Source: Chloroflexota bacterium
Lineage (GTDB): Bacteria > Chloroflexota > Anaerolineae > UBA2200
DNA: 64,000 nucleotides
Direction of reading: 5' to 3'
NCBI GenBank assembly: GCA_030607875.1
Contig: JAUWJD010000013.1
Coordinates: 1 to 64,000, forward strand
Below the pieces are notes generated by a model, which did not search any database, had not been told where the DNA came from, and saw only the letters and a program-made list of their open reading frames with translations. The translations under genes were made by a program, and so were the position numbers. Below, piece by piece: positions 43,842-52,754 of this stretch (positions are counted from its first letter, which is position 1; the number at the start of each line of letters is the position of its first letter).

Positions 43842-44606
43842 ATGTTTCCTGCAGAGCGACGGATGATCATAATGACAACGCTCGAGCAACGAGGGAGCGT
43901 CTCGGTAGCCGAGTTAGTCGAGCAGTTTGGGGTATCTGCCGTCACTATTCGCAAGGACCTTGATGTACTGGCTGACTCCGGGCTGATCAAACGCTCCCAT
44001 GGCGGCGCTATCCTCAGAAGAGACCGCCCTTTCACGCTGTCCTACGAGCATCGCGGAGCAGAGTTCCTGAGTGAGAAAGAGGCCATTGGCAAAGCCGCGG
44101 CTGCATTGGTTCGTCCGAAAGAGAAGATCGTCATTGACTGCGGCACTACTACAATTCACCTAGCAAACAACCTCGGCTCTATCGGGGCTCTCCGATGTAT
44201 AACAAACGATCTGCAGATTGCGCTCGCGCTCGCCGTATGGCCTCAGATCACAGTGCAACTAACGGCGGGCGTTGTACGTGGTCCGACTATGCCCCTGTGG
44301 GGTCCGGCCTGCCGGCGCAGCATCCTGAGCTTCCATGAAGCGGACAAAACTTTTCTCTCCATCAGTGGCATTAGCCTAGAGGCGGGTCTGACGAATACCT
44401 ATTCTGTTGAGGTTAGCGCAAAGCGGGCCATGATGCAAGTGGCGCGAGAGACGATCTTGATGGTCGACTCTGGCAAGTTCGGCAAGATTGCCTCAGCCTT
44501 CGTTGCTGACCTGGATGCGGTGCACGCGGTCATCACCGGGCGCCAGGCACCACCTGAGATGGTGGATCGCCTCTCGGAAATGGGAATTGAAGTCATACTC
44601 GTCTGA
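43842..44606 (+). CDS. DeoR/GlpR-family transcriptional regulator
   Basis: The product is 254 residues. N-terminal helix-turn-helix (about 6-57; VSVAELVEQFGVSAVTIRKD then LIKRSHGGA) and a C-terminal sugar-phosphate sensor domain (EKIVIDCGTTTIHLAN, VDSGKFGK). Members repress sugar operons until a phosphorylated sugar binds. AAAGGAGC precedes the ATG. It is the first gene of a 20-kb sugar-catabolism locus and is the likely local regulator. Confidence 0.88.
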   Translation: MFPAERRMIIMTTLEQRGSVSVAELVEQFGVSAVTIRKDLDVLADSGLIKRSHGGAILRRDRPFTLSYEHRGAEFLSEKEAIGKAAAALVRPKEKIVIDCGTTTIHLANNLGSIGALRCITNDLQIALALAVWPQITVQLTAGVVRGPTMPLWGPACRRSILSFHEADKTFLSISGISLEAGLTNTYSVEVSAKRAMMQVARETILMVDSGKFGKIASAFVADLDAVHAVITGRQAPPEMVDRLSEMGIEVILV

Positions 44607-44746
44607 TTGCGGTCCTGCTGACGACAGGGCCTGCGGCGAGTGCGCCAGCACCGCGGCTGAGGAAGCAATGCCGTCCTGTGGCAAGAACCACTCGCCGTGC
44701 TGGGTTCGGACCGTCAAGACAGAGAATCAAATTGCAGGAGGTGCCG

Positions 44747-46132
44747 ATGAGCAGGAATGAGTTCACAAAACCACGGGTGGCTGTTCTGACCGTTGTCGCT
44801 CCGCGGGAGTACACGGGCAATCTCCCCGAGGCGCAGAAGCAGGTGCGTGAGGGTTTGGAAGCGCGTGGCTGTGAAGTGCTGATGCCTGTCGAATATCTCT
44901 ACGATGAGAACCAGGTGGTTGAGCAGTTCACTCAGTTGCAGCCCCAGGCGGACCTGGTGGTATTCTTTATTGGCACATGGTTCTACGGACCGGCAGTGGT
45001 TACGCCCATCCGTCGGGCCAGAAAACCGTGCGTGATCTGGAGCATGACCACCATCCCCAACTTTGCCCTCGGCGGTGCCGTAGTGGCCAAGTACACGCTG
45101 CAGGAGATGGGCATCCCTTTCAAGTTCCTGGCTGGGTTGCCGACCGAGCCTGATATGCTCGACGCAGTGGCCAGTCGGGCGCGTGCAGCGACCGTCGTGA
45201 ACAAGCTGGATGGCGCCAAGTTCGGACGCCTCGGTGGCACCAGCATGGGCATGTACAACGCCAACATCGATGAGATCTACTGGAAAAACATCACCGGTCT
45301 GGACATTGTGCACATCGGCAGCATCCAGATTGCCAGGTACATCGAGCGCCTGGATGAGGCCCAGGCTCGCCAGGTGCTGAAGAGGGTCAAGATCAGTGTG
45401 GGCAAGATCGTCGAGCGCAACGAAGAGACAGGTGATACGCTCACCGATGATGACCTTCTCATGCAGAGCAAGATCTATCTGGCCCTGCGTGAGATCATCA
45501 GCGCCAACAACTTGGTCGCCCTTGGCAACAAGTGCCAGCCGGAACTCTGCTCGGACTATGTCGGGCTAGGGTACACAGGTTGCGTTGCCCACGCGATGCT
45601 GAACGACGACGGTGTTCCTTGTGCCTGTGAATCCGACATGCCAGCAACGATCACCATGTACGTCTTGAGCCAGATCGCAAGGCAGACGGTCTATTTTGGT
45701 GACCTCAACTCGTTGGTCAAGGAAGAGAACGTAGCGCGCTTCATCAACTGCGGATTCGCCCCCTTTTCCATGGCTGCTTCCAAGGAGGACATAACCCTGT
45801 GGCCGGTATCTCCGGGTATGGGGCTGCCGGGTAAAGCTCGTGGCGCTTGCACCGGTTTCGCGCTAAAACCTGGACGAGTAACATTGGCCAAGCTCGGAGG
45901 CGGAAAGGGAACTGCACGCATGCACATCGCTAGCGGTGAATGTATGCCCTGGCCAATGGCCCCTGCTGGAGAGTGGCCCACCCACTTTCCGCAGGCGCCG
46001 GTCAAACTGGACGGTGACCTAACGACCTTCGTAGAGAAGACCATTGGACAACACTATATTCTCGCCTACGGAGACTATAAGCGCGAGTTGGTCGACTTTT
46101 GCGAGATTCTTGGTATCAATGCCGATCTGTAG
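44747..46132 (+). CDS. L-fucose/L-arabinose-isomerase-like protein
   Basis: The product is 461 residues. The fold and motif order match the fucose/arabinose isomerase superfamily: N-terminal Rossmann-like domain (DLVVFFIGTWFYGPAVV), GGTSMGMYNAN, CQPELC, and the metal ligands Glu-Asp in CACESDMPAT (about 294-301), with a late His in TARMHIASGE. It should interconvert an aldose and a ketose with Mn or a similar ion. The exact sugar is unknown; the neighbours suggest a pentose, hexose or modified sugar. CAGGAGGTGCCG precedes ATG 44747. Genes downstream follow closely. Confidence 0.72.
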   Translation: MSRNEFTKPRVAVLTVVAPREYTGNLPEAQKQVREGLEARGCEVLMPVEYLYDENQVVEQFTQLQPQADLVVFFIGTWFYGPAVVTPIRRARKPCVIWSMTTIPNFALGGAVVAKYTLQEMGIPFKFLAGLPTEPDMLDAVASRARAATVVNKLDGAKFGRLGGTSMGMYNANIDEIYWKNITGLDIVHIGSIQIARYIERLDEAQARQVLKRVKISVGKIVERNEETGDTLTDDDLLMQSKIYLALREIISANNLVALGNKCQPELCSDYVGLGYTGCVAHAMLNDDGVPCACESDMPATITMYVLSQIARQTVYFGDLNSLVKEENVARFINCGFAPFSMAASKEDITLWPVSPGMGLPGKARGACTGFALKPGRVTLAKLGGGKGTARMHIASGECMPWPMAPAGEWPTHFPQAPVKLDGDLTTFVEKTIGQHYILAYGDYKRELVDFCEILGINADL

Positions 46133-46153
46133 CGCAGCCCCAGGGATAGGTTC

Positions 46154-46711
46154 ATGAAGTTCAGCAACGCAGCCCGAATCGTGCACAAAGAGATCGCAGA
46201 GGCGCTCGCGCTTGTGGACGACACGCAGATCGATGTCTTGGTCTCTGCTCTGGTCGCGGCTCCGCGCATCTTTGTCGCAGGCGCGGGGCGCGTGGGCCTG
46301 GCATCGCGGGCTTTTGCCATGCGCCTGATGCACCTAGGCCTGAAGGTATTCTTTGTCGGCGATGTGACGACCCCTGCTATCGGGCCTGGCGATCTGCTGC
46401 TGATCTGCTCTGGGTCTGGTGAAACCGCATCCATTGCTCTGATTGCGGATCTGGCTGCAAAGTGCGGGGCAGAGATTGCCACCATCACCCGCGACCCCGA
46501 GGCCCACATCGGGCGAAGGGCCAAGACCGTGGTGCAGTTGATGGTGGCGGACGCAGGCGGCAAGCAGCGCTTGACCTCCCCTGTCCAGCCCATGACATCC
46601 TTGTTTGAGCAGAGTCTCTTCCTGCTGCTGGACGCGGTGGTCTTGGGGAGGATGAGCAGCCTGGGGCAGACGGACGCCACGATGCGACAGCGACACAACA
46701 ACTTGGAGTGA
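46154..46711 (+). CDS. hxlB: 6-phospho-3-hexuloisomerase-like SIS protein
   Basis: The product is 185 residues with a single SIS domain: IFVAGAGRVGLASRAFAMRL (39-58), LLICSGSGETASI for the sugar-phosphate site and the C-terminal LFEQSLFLLLDAVV helix. It resembles PHI of the ribulose monophosphate pathway, which converts arabino-3-hexulose-6-phosphate to fructose-6-phosphate. The usual partner hexulose-phosphate synthase is absent, so another ketose-phosphate may be its substrate. The stop overlaps the next start (GTGA). Confidence 0.78.
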   Translation: MKFSNAARIVHKEIAEALALVDDTQIDVLVSALVAAPRIFVAGAGRVGLASRAFAMRLMHLGLKVFFVGDVTTPAIGPGDLLLICSGSGETASIALIADLAAKCGAEIATITRDPEAHIGRRAKTVVQLMVADAGGKQRLTSPVQPMTSLFEQSLFLLLDAVVLGRMSSLGQTDATMRQRHNNLE

Positions 46712-47784
46712 GATTGGGGATGCACGGCGATCTACCGCTGATGATGAAAGCTGGTGTGCTGCATGCCATCAATGACATCCGTTGCGAGGCAGTGCCTACT
46801 CCTGAGCCCGGTCCTGGCGAGGCCATTGTGCGTGTGCGTGCCTGCGGAATCTGTGGTTCGGACGTGGCGCGCGTCTTTGAGACTGGCATGTACAACATGC
46901 CAGACATTCCTGGACACGAGTTCGCGGGTGAGGTTGCTGCTGTTGGCAGCGGCGTCACAGACGTATCGCTGGGCGACGCCGTGGCCGTGATTCCGCTGGT
47001 AGAGTGTGGCGAATGCCCTTCCTGCCTTGTTGGCGAGTATTCGCAATGCGATAACTACGACTACCTGGGCTCTCGCTCACCAGGCGGTTTCGCTGAGTAC
47101 GTCAAGGCGCCCGCTAAGAATCTAGTTCGCCTGCCGCCAAGTCTGGACGCCGAAGCAGGAGCGTTCACCGAAGTGATGGCCGTAGCACTGCACGCGCTGC
47201 GCCGCACGGGAGGCCTTCGGGGAGGGGAGCGGGTTGGTGTGTTTGGAGCGGGTACAGTAGGGCTGCTCGCTGCTCAGTGGGCCAAAGTTCTTGGGGCGCA
47301 GTCTGTTTGCTGTGTAGATGTAATCCCCTCCAAGCTGGAACTGGCCCAGAGGCTAGGCGTTGATCTGTGCATCAATGCCAGGGCATCGGATGTGTCTGTT
47401 GAACTTTCAGAGTGGACTCACGGCAAAGGGGTGCAGGTTGCGATCGAGGCCTCGGGTGCCAATGCCGCTCTCGCGCAAGCGATCACTAGCGCGTCGAAGG
47501 GCGGCAAGCTCGTGCTGGTCGGCAGGCAGGAACAAGGCGTGCAGTTGGAGGCAAAGACCTTCGAAGCCATCCTGCGCCGGCAGCTCAATATCTTCGGAAC
47601 GTGGGCTTGGTCCCGGCTTCCCAAGTCGGAGTGGGAGACTGTCCTGGCGTACGCCTCGCAGGGAGCGATTCAGACCAAACCGTTGATCAGCCATCGCTAC
47701 ACCATCACGCAGGTGCAGGAGGCATTCCAGATGATTGCTGCAGGCCAAGAGCCGTACCTCAAAGTCCTTTTTGTCTTTCCATAG
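46708..47784 (+). CDS. zinc-dependent medium-chain dehydrogenase 1 (polyol / galactitol-phosphate type)
   Basis: The product is 358 residues from GTG 46708, which overlaps the hxlB stop by 4 nt; ATGs at 46720 and 46741 are alternatives. Catalytic zinc ligands C49 (CGSD) and H70-E71 (GHE); structural zinc C100, C103, C106 and C114. NAD-binding GAGTVGLLAAQWAK. FGTWAWSRLPKSEWE near the end resembles galactitol-1-phosphate dehydrogenases. It should oxidise a sugar alcohol, sugar or phosphate with NAD. Confidence 0.8.
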   Translation: MRLGMHGDLPLMMKAGVLHAINDIRCEAVPTPEPGPGEAIVRVRACGICGSDVARVFETGMYNMPDIPGHEFAGEVAAVGSGVTDVSLGDAVAVIPLVECGECPSCLVGEYSQCDNYDYLGSRSPGGFAEYVKAPAKNLVRLPPSLDAEAGAFTEVMAVALHALRRTGGLRGGERVGVFGAGTVGLLAAQWAKVLGAQSVCCVDVIPSKLELAQRLGVDLCINARASDVSVELSEWTHGKGVQVAIEASGANAALAQAITSASKGGKLVLVGRQEQGVQLEAKTFEAILRRQLNIFGTWAWSRLPKSEWETVLAYASQGAIQTKPLISHRYTITQVQEAFQMIAAGQEPYLKVLFVFP

Positions 47785-47805
47785 AGCGGAAAAAGGGGAT
47801 CACAC

Positions 47806-48846
47806 ATGAAGGCTGCCGTCGTCGAGGAGCTGGGAAAGGTTCGCGTAAAAGAAGTTGAGATGCCCCGCTTGCTGCCTGCCAGTATTCTGGTCCGCGTTAG
47901 GGCTTGCGCCATCTGTGGCTCGGACATCCGCATCATCTACAAAGGGGACCGGCGGGCTCGCCTCCCGATGATCATCGGCCATGAGATGTCCGGAGAGGTG
48001 GTCGATGTCGGCACAGAGGTGAAGGGTTATGCAGTCGGTGATCGCGTTGTGGTTGCACCAGGCGTTTCATGTGGCGAATGCTATTGCTGCCGCAAAGGCT
48101 GGCAGAACTTGTGCATCAACATGATCTCTATTGGCTACTTCTGGCCCGGCAGTTTCGCCGAGTACATGGTCCCGCCTCCCCGCGCGCTCACAGAGGGCTT
48201 TGTAAACAAGATCCCAGAGACCTTGTCCTTTCTCGAAGCCGCTCTGGCGGAGCCACTGGCATGCTGCATCAACGGTCAGAACTTGCTGCGCGTTTGTATG
48301 TCGGATACAGTGGCCGTGATCGGCGCTGGACCGATCGGCCTGATGCACGCCCTGTTGGCTCTGGAGCGCGGCTGTGACAAGGTGATGATCGTGCAGCGCT
48401 CCAAGCACCGCTTGGACGTGGCGCGCAGGCTGGTCAAGGCACACGCGTTCATCTCGACGATGGACGAGAATGCCGTGGAACGCGTACGTGAGGAGACCAA
48501 AGCCCGCGGTGCGGACGTGGTCATCGTCGCCGCCTCGTCCAAGGACGCCCAGCAGATGGCGCTGGAGATGGTTGGCCTCCGCGGGCGAGTGAGCTATTTC
48601 GGTGGCCTGAACCATGGCGATGCAATGGTTCCTCTTGACAGCAATCTGATCCACTACAAGGAGTGCATGGTCACCGGAGCGTCATCCAGCACCAGCGAGC
48701 AGAACCAGGAGGCTCTCCGTCTCCTGGCGTCAGGAGCGATCGATGGCCACACTCTGATCTCGCATCAGTATCCATTGGAGGAGATCGGTGCAGCGCTGGA
48801 GATGGTGCGCAGCAAGCAGGGGTTGAAGGTGGTGGTGGTTCCGTAG
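47806..48846 (+). CDS. zinc-dependent medium-chain dehydrogenase 2 (sorbitol-dehydrogenase-like)
   Basis: The product is 346 residues. Zinc ligands C37 (CGSD) and H59-E60; structural Cys C89, C92, C95 and C103. NAD motif GAGPIGLMHALLALE. The segment SIGYFWPGSFAEYMVPP and NKIPETLSFLEAALAEPLAC fit polyol and threonine dehydrogenases. It starts 21 bp behind dehydrogenase 1 and is only about 30% alike by eye, so it is not a recent duplicate. Oxidation of a second hydroxyl in the same route is plausible. Confidence 0.8.
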   Translation: MKAAVVEELGKVRVKEVEMPRLLPASILVRVRACAICGSDIRIIYKGDRRARLPMIIGHEMSGEVVDVGTEVKGYAVGDRVVVAPGVSCGECYCCRKGWQNLCINMISIGYFWPGSFAEYMVPPPRALTEGFVNKIPETLSFLEAALAEPLACCINGQNLLRVCMSDTVAVIGAGPIGLMHALLALERGCDKVMIVQRSKHRLDVARRLVKAHAFISTMDENAVERVREETKARGADVVIVAASSKDAQQMALEMVGLRGRVSYFGGLNHGDAMVPLDSNLIHYKECMVTGASSSTSEQNQEALRLLASGAIDGHTLISHQYPLEEIGAALEMVRSKQGLKVVVVP

Positions 48847-48905
48847 GGGTAGTTCCATAGATGTTCGCAGCTTCACTGACGCATGCAGAACAGCAGGGAG
48901 AAGGC

Positions 48906-50417
48906 ATGGTGCAAGACAGAGAAACATCAAGCCCAGAGATGAATCTTGAGGTTGAGGGAGTCTGGAAAGCGTTCCCCGGCGTGCAGGCTCTCGCCGATGT
49001 CAGCCTGCAGGTCCGTCGTAACGAAGTCCACGCTGTGGTCGGCGAAAACGGCGCCGGAAAGTCCACGCTGATGAACATCCTCTCTGGCGTGTACGCAGCG
49101 GATCGTGGTCGCATCTTTCTGGAAGGACAAGAGATACGCCCCGCCAACCCTAAGCACGCCTACAATCTCGGCATCAGCATCGTCCACCAGGAGAACAGTC
49201 TGTGCAGCAACATGACCATTGCAGAGAACATCTTTGTGCACGACATCCCGTCGCGTTGGGCAGGGCTTGTAGACCGGAGGAGGCTGGGCGCACAGACGCA
49301 GGCCATGTTGGAGATGTTCAAGATCAGGGCGAGCCCCGAGACACTGGTGCGCGAACTGAGCGTCGGGCAGCAGCAGCTCGGGGAGGTTGCAAAGGCGTTG
49401 GCCTGCCAGTGCAAGGTGTTGATCCTGGACGAGCCCACGTCCGCGCTGACCGATCACGAGTCGGCAATCCTGTTCGACCGCGTTCGGCAGATGCGAGCAC
49501 AGGGCACCAGCGTGATCTACATCAGTCACAGGCTGCATGAGGTGTTTCGACTGGCGGATCGTGTGACCGTGCTACGTGACGGTCGGGGCGTCGGCACACA
49601 GCACATCTCCGAGACAGATGTCCAAGCCATTGTCAGGATGATGGTGGGTCGCGAGATCAGCCAGTTCTACCCGGACAAGGGCGAGGGCCATGGGGTGCCA
49701 GTATTGCAGGTCTGCCATCTGACTCACGAAGGCAGTTTCGAAGACATCAACTTCGATTTGCATCGAGGCGAGATCCTTGGCGTTGCCGGGCTCATTGGGG
49801 CCGGGCGGACTGCAATGGCGCTGGCCATATTCGGCGCCGTTCCGGGTGTGAAGGGTGAGATCTTGATTGATGGTAAGCTGGTGACGATCGATTCCCCCAA
49901 CAAAGCAATCGATCTGGGCATGAGCTATTTGCCAGAGAACAGAAGAGAAGAGGGCTTGTTCCTGGATATGACTGTGCAGGCCAACATCATTTCGTCGCAT
50001 CTTGACGCATTTGCCACGGGCCCTCTCATGGACCCGCTTAAGGAACGCTCCGAGGCCCAGCGCTTTGTTGATGCCCTGTCTATCCGCACGCCTAGCATCT
50101 TGCAGAAAGTGCTGAATCTCAGCGGTGGCAACCAACAGAAGGTGGTGGTGGGCAAATGGCTATCGACCAAGCCCAGGATTCTGCTGGTGGATGAGCCCAC
50201 GAGGGGTATTGATGTCGGTACCAAGGCAGAGATCCACAATCTGCTGCGCGAACTTGCCAACGAAGGGGTTGCCGTGCTGATGATCTCCTCAGAATTGCCG
50301 GAGATCCTGGGCATGAGCGATCGGATCCTGGTAATGCATGAGGGCCGCGTGATGGGAGTCCTGCCGGCAGATGAGGCCAGTGAAGACGCGGTCATGTCGC
50401 TCGCCATAGGCTCGTGA
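48906..50417 (+). CDS. sugar ABC transporter ATP-binding protein (RbsA/MglA type)
   Basis: The product is 503 residues with two fused ATPase domains. Domain 1 has Walker A GENGAGKST (47-55), LSVGQQQLGEVAKAL and LILDEPTSALTD. Domain 2 has the usual degenerate P-loop GLIGAGRTAMAL, then LSGGNQQKVVVGKWL and LLVDEPTRGIDVG. It powers uptake through the permease encoded next. ATG 48906 follows AGGGAGAAGG; ATG 48861 in frame is less likely. Confidence 0.9.
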   Translation: MVQDRETSSPEMNLEVEGVWKAFPGVQALADVSLQVRRNEVHAVVGENGAGKSTLMNILSGVYAADRGRIFLEGQEIRPANPKHAYNLGISIVHQENSLCSNMTIAENIFVHDIPSRWAGLVDRRRLGAQTQAMLEMFKIRASPETLVRELSVGQQQLGEVAKALACQCKVLILDEPTSALTDHESAILFDRVRQMRAQGTSVIYISHRLHEVFRLADRVTVLRDGRGVGTQHISETDVQAIVRMMVGREISQFYPDKGEGHGVPVLQVCHLTHEGSFEDINFDLHRGEILGVAGLIGAGRTAMALAIFGAVPGVKGEILIDGKLVTIDSPNKAIDLGMSYLPENRREEGLFLDMTVQANIISSHLDAFATGPLMDPLKERSEAQRFVDALSIRTPSILQKVLNLSGGNQQKVVVGKWLSTKPRILLVDEPTRGIDVGTKAEIHNLLRELANEGVAVLMISSELPEILGMSDRILVMHEGRVMGVLPADEASEDAVMSLAIGS

Positions 50418-50463
50418 TCCGTGGGGACATGGCGGTTGTAGAAAGGAGTCTCACAGAATTAGC

Positions 50464-51462
50464 ATGGCAACTGAAGAGATGGACCGTGCAGAAGAAGGCA
50501 AAGGACCAGTGTGGCGAACTGTTCTGACAAGAGTGATGAGGGTGCGGGAAGCCGCTCTAATGCTCTTCCTCTTGCTGGTCTCTTTTGTCCTGACCTTGTC
50601 AACTCCCTATTTCCTGACACTGCAGAACATGCGGGTTATCCTGACAGGGCTGGCGCTCGATGCCGTTATTGCCGTAGGCATGACGATCACTCTTGTGTCC
50701 GGGGGTATTGATCTCTCCGTCGGCTCAGTTTTTGCCTGCAGCGGCATCGTTGTGGCAAAACTGATCAATGTCGGCTTCCCGGTCTGGAGCGCGGTTCTTG
50801 TGGCGGTGCTGGTTGGCCTGGGGTGGGGATTGCTCACCGGCCTTCTTATCACCAAGGTCGGCATCAATCCGCTCATCAGCACACTTGGCACCATGGGAAT
50901 GGCGCGGGGTGTGGTCTATGTCATCACCTCAGGCAGGGTGCTCGCGGGGTTGCCTGACAGCTTCCAGAGGGTCGGTCAGGGAAGGATCCTCGGCGTCCCC
51001 AATGTCATCTGGATGGCAGCCGTGGTGGTCCTGACAGGCGACTTTCTTCTGAGGCGGTCCAGAATGCTGCGCCAGGTATTCTACGTCGGAGGCAATGAGA
51101 GAGCTGCCAGGCTTTCGGGCATCAACATCAATCGCGTGAAACTGGGAGTCTATGCTATCACAGCCCTGTTGTCCGGTGCGGCAGGCGTCGTCGAAACTTC
51201 ACGTTTCGCCTCGGCAATCTCGCCCATGGGTACAGGCAAGGAGCTGACGGCGATCTCGGCCTGTGTTATTGGAGGTGCTAGCCTCTCTGGCGGTGAAGGA
51301 ACGGTCCTGGGAGCCTTTTTCGGTTTGTTGCTGCTGGGTCTCATCCGTGATGGTCTCATCCTGAACGATGTCTCGGTGTATTGGCAGCAGTTGATTCAGG
51401 CGGCGATTCTGGTGCTGGCGGTGGCTTTTGATGTCCTTACGCGGCGACGTCGCAATGTGTGA
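50464..51462 (+). CDS. sugar ABC transporter permease (RbsC type)
   Basis: The product is 332 residues with about nine to ten hydrophobic segments. GMTITLVSGGIDLSVGSVFA and GNERAARLSGIN, ACVIGGASLSGGEGTVLGA are hallmarks of RbsC-like permeases. It forms the channel for the sugar. AAAGGAG lies unusually far from the ATG (15 nt), so the start may differ or translation may be weak. The gene for the binding lipoprotein follows after a 212-bp gap. Confidence 0.9.
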   Translation: MATEEMDRAEEGKGPVWRTVLTRVMRVREAALMLFLLLVSFVLTLSTPYFLTLQNMRVILTGLALDAVIAVGMTITLVSGGIDLSVGSVFACSGIVVAKLINVGFPVWSAVLVAVLVGLGWGLLTGLLITKVGINPLISTLGTMGMARGVVYVITSGRVLAGLPDSFQRVGQGRILGVPNVIWMAAVVVLTGDFLLRRSRMLRQVFYVGGNERAARLSGININRVKLGVYAITALLSGAAGVVETSRFASAISPMGTGKELTAISACVIGGASLSGGEGTVLGAFFGLLLLGLIRDGLILNDVSVYWQQLIQAAILVLAVAFDVLTRRRRNV

Positions 51463-51674
51463 CCTCGCGTGGAAATCCCGGCGGCACGCTACCATGCGCA
51501 GCCTGAGCGAGTGCTCCGGAAAGCGCGCTACTCAGACGGTATTCCGGGCACTTTGAGCGAAAGGAGGTGTGAGAAACGGAGCAGAATTGTTGAAGGTTTG
51601 TGACCCATCCGTCTGGTGCTCAAGCACACGCTTGGCCACTACAATCGACACAACTTGAAGAGGAGGAAACAAAG

Positions 51675-52667
51675 GTGAAATCGCTACGGAACGTAGTGTT
51701 CATGGCACTGGCCTTGCTGATGGTGGTGCTACCATTGGCTGGCTGTGCCCCAACGGCTACTCCCACACCTGCAGCTCCGACGAGCAAGGGTGTGGTGCTA
51801 AAGGGAGTTGAGCCATTCCCCGACGAGCGGTACGTGATGGTCACCTTCCTGTCGGGCATCGAGTTCTGGGTGCCGGCCAGAGAAGGCATGGAAGCCGCCG
51901 CCGAGATGTTGGGTGTCAAGGCTGTGTACCAAGGCACTGAGAAGTATGACGCCCAGGCTCAGGCCACAGTCCTCGAGCAGGTCATCGCGACCAAGCCGAC
52001 CGGCATCATTACCACTGCTCAGAACCCCGACGCGCTAAAGCCCTACGTCGATCAGGCCATCGACGCTGGGATCTCAGTGGTGATGTTCGACTCGGACTCT
52101 CCGCAAAGCAAGCGCCCGGTTTTCTTGGCTACGGACAACTACGCCGCAGGCGCGAAGGCCGCTATGCGCATGGGCCAACTCACCGGTGGGACGGGCAAGG
52201 TGGCAACCATCACCAAGCCTGGCCAGCTCAACCTGGATCTGCGTGCCGCGGGCTTTGCCGACACGATCAAGGCGCAGTTCCCAGGGATGGAAGTCGTCGG
52301 CGAATGTGAGGGGTTGGGCGACTACACGGCTGCAGCCAAGTGCGCGGCCGAGTTCCTCCAGGCGCACCCGGACCTGGCCGGCATTTTCAGCACAGGGTCC
52401 GAAGGTGGACCCGGTTCGGTGCAAGCCTTCCGCGAAGCCGGTAAGCTTGGGGACATCAAGATCGTCGGCTTTGACATCGACCAGGCCACGATCGAGGGCA
52501 TCGAGAACGGCAACATCGACGGTACCATTGTGCAGGCAGCCTGGAATATGGGTTACTGGGGCATGATGATGTGCTGGGCCCAGGCCCACAATCTGTCCAC
52601 ACTTCCGTCCGTCATCGACACAGGTGTGTTCGTAGTCGACAAGACCAACGTAGGAGAGTGGAAATAA
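51675..52667 (+). CDS. sugar-binding lipoprotein of ABC importer (RbsB type)
   Basis: The product is 330 residues. Signal peptide and lipobox LAGC with Cys24 as the lipidated residue, then a Thr/Pro/Ala linker. The periplasmic-binding-protein-like domain shows GIEFWVPAREGMEAAAEMLG, PTGIITTAQNP, VVMFDSDSP, FLATDNYAAGAKAAMRMG and KIVGFDIDQATIEGI. It captures the substrate outside the membrane. GTG 51675 follows AGGAGGAAACAAAG. A strong hairpin stands directly after the stop and may stabilise its mRNA for higher expression than the permease. Confidence 0.9.
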   Translation: MKSLRNVVFMALALLMVVLPLAGCAPTATPTPAAPTSKGVVLKGVEPFPDERYVMVTFLSGIEFWVPAREGMEAAAEMLGVKAVYQGTEKYDAQAQATVLEQVIATKPTGIITTAQNPDALKPYVDQAIDAGISVVMFDSDSPQSKRPVFLATDNYAAGAKAAMRMGQLTGGTGKVATITKPGQLNLDLRAAGFADTIKAQFPGMEVVGECEGLGDYTAAAKCAAEFLQAHPDLAGIFSTGSEGGPGSVQAFREAGKLGDIKIVGFDIDQATIEGIENGNIDGTIVQAAWNMGYWGMMMCWAQAHNLSTLPSVIDTGVFVVDKTNVGEWK

Positions 52668-52675
52668 GGCATGGA

Positions 52676-52710
52676 GTGGAATCGATGGAGCTTGCTTCCA
52701 TCGATTCCAC
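52676..52710 (+). promoter_or_regulatory. 14-bp stem directly after binding-protein gene
   Basis: GTGGAATCGATGGA (52676-52689) pairs perfectly with TCCATCGATTCCAC (52697-52710) around a 7-nt loop, 8 nt behind the TAA. No T-run. Such hairpins in importer operons limit 3' decay and downstream read-through. Confidence 0.65.
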
Positions 52711-52754
52711 TTCCTTCAGTTGGACAAACGCATACGCCGGGGAAAGGGGATCCG

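Noticed and set aside
46154-46711. a complete ribulose monophosphate formaldehyde pathway
   Set aside because: Only the isomerase-like protein is present; no hexulose-phosphate synthase is found in the window.
51560-51660. AAAGGAGGTG followed by GTG, possible leader peptide before the binding-protein gene
   Set aside because: The GTG is almost in contact with the ribosome-binding site and the 29-codon frame has no recognisable character; the next gene has its own site.
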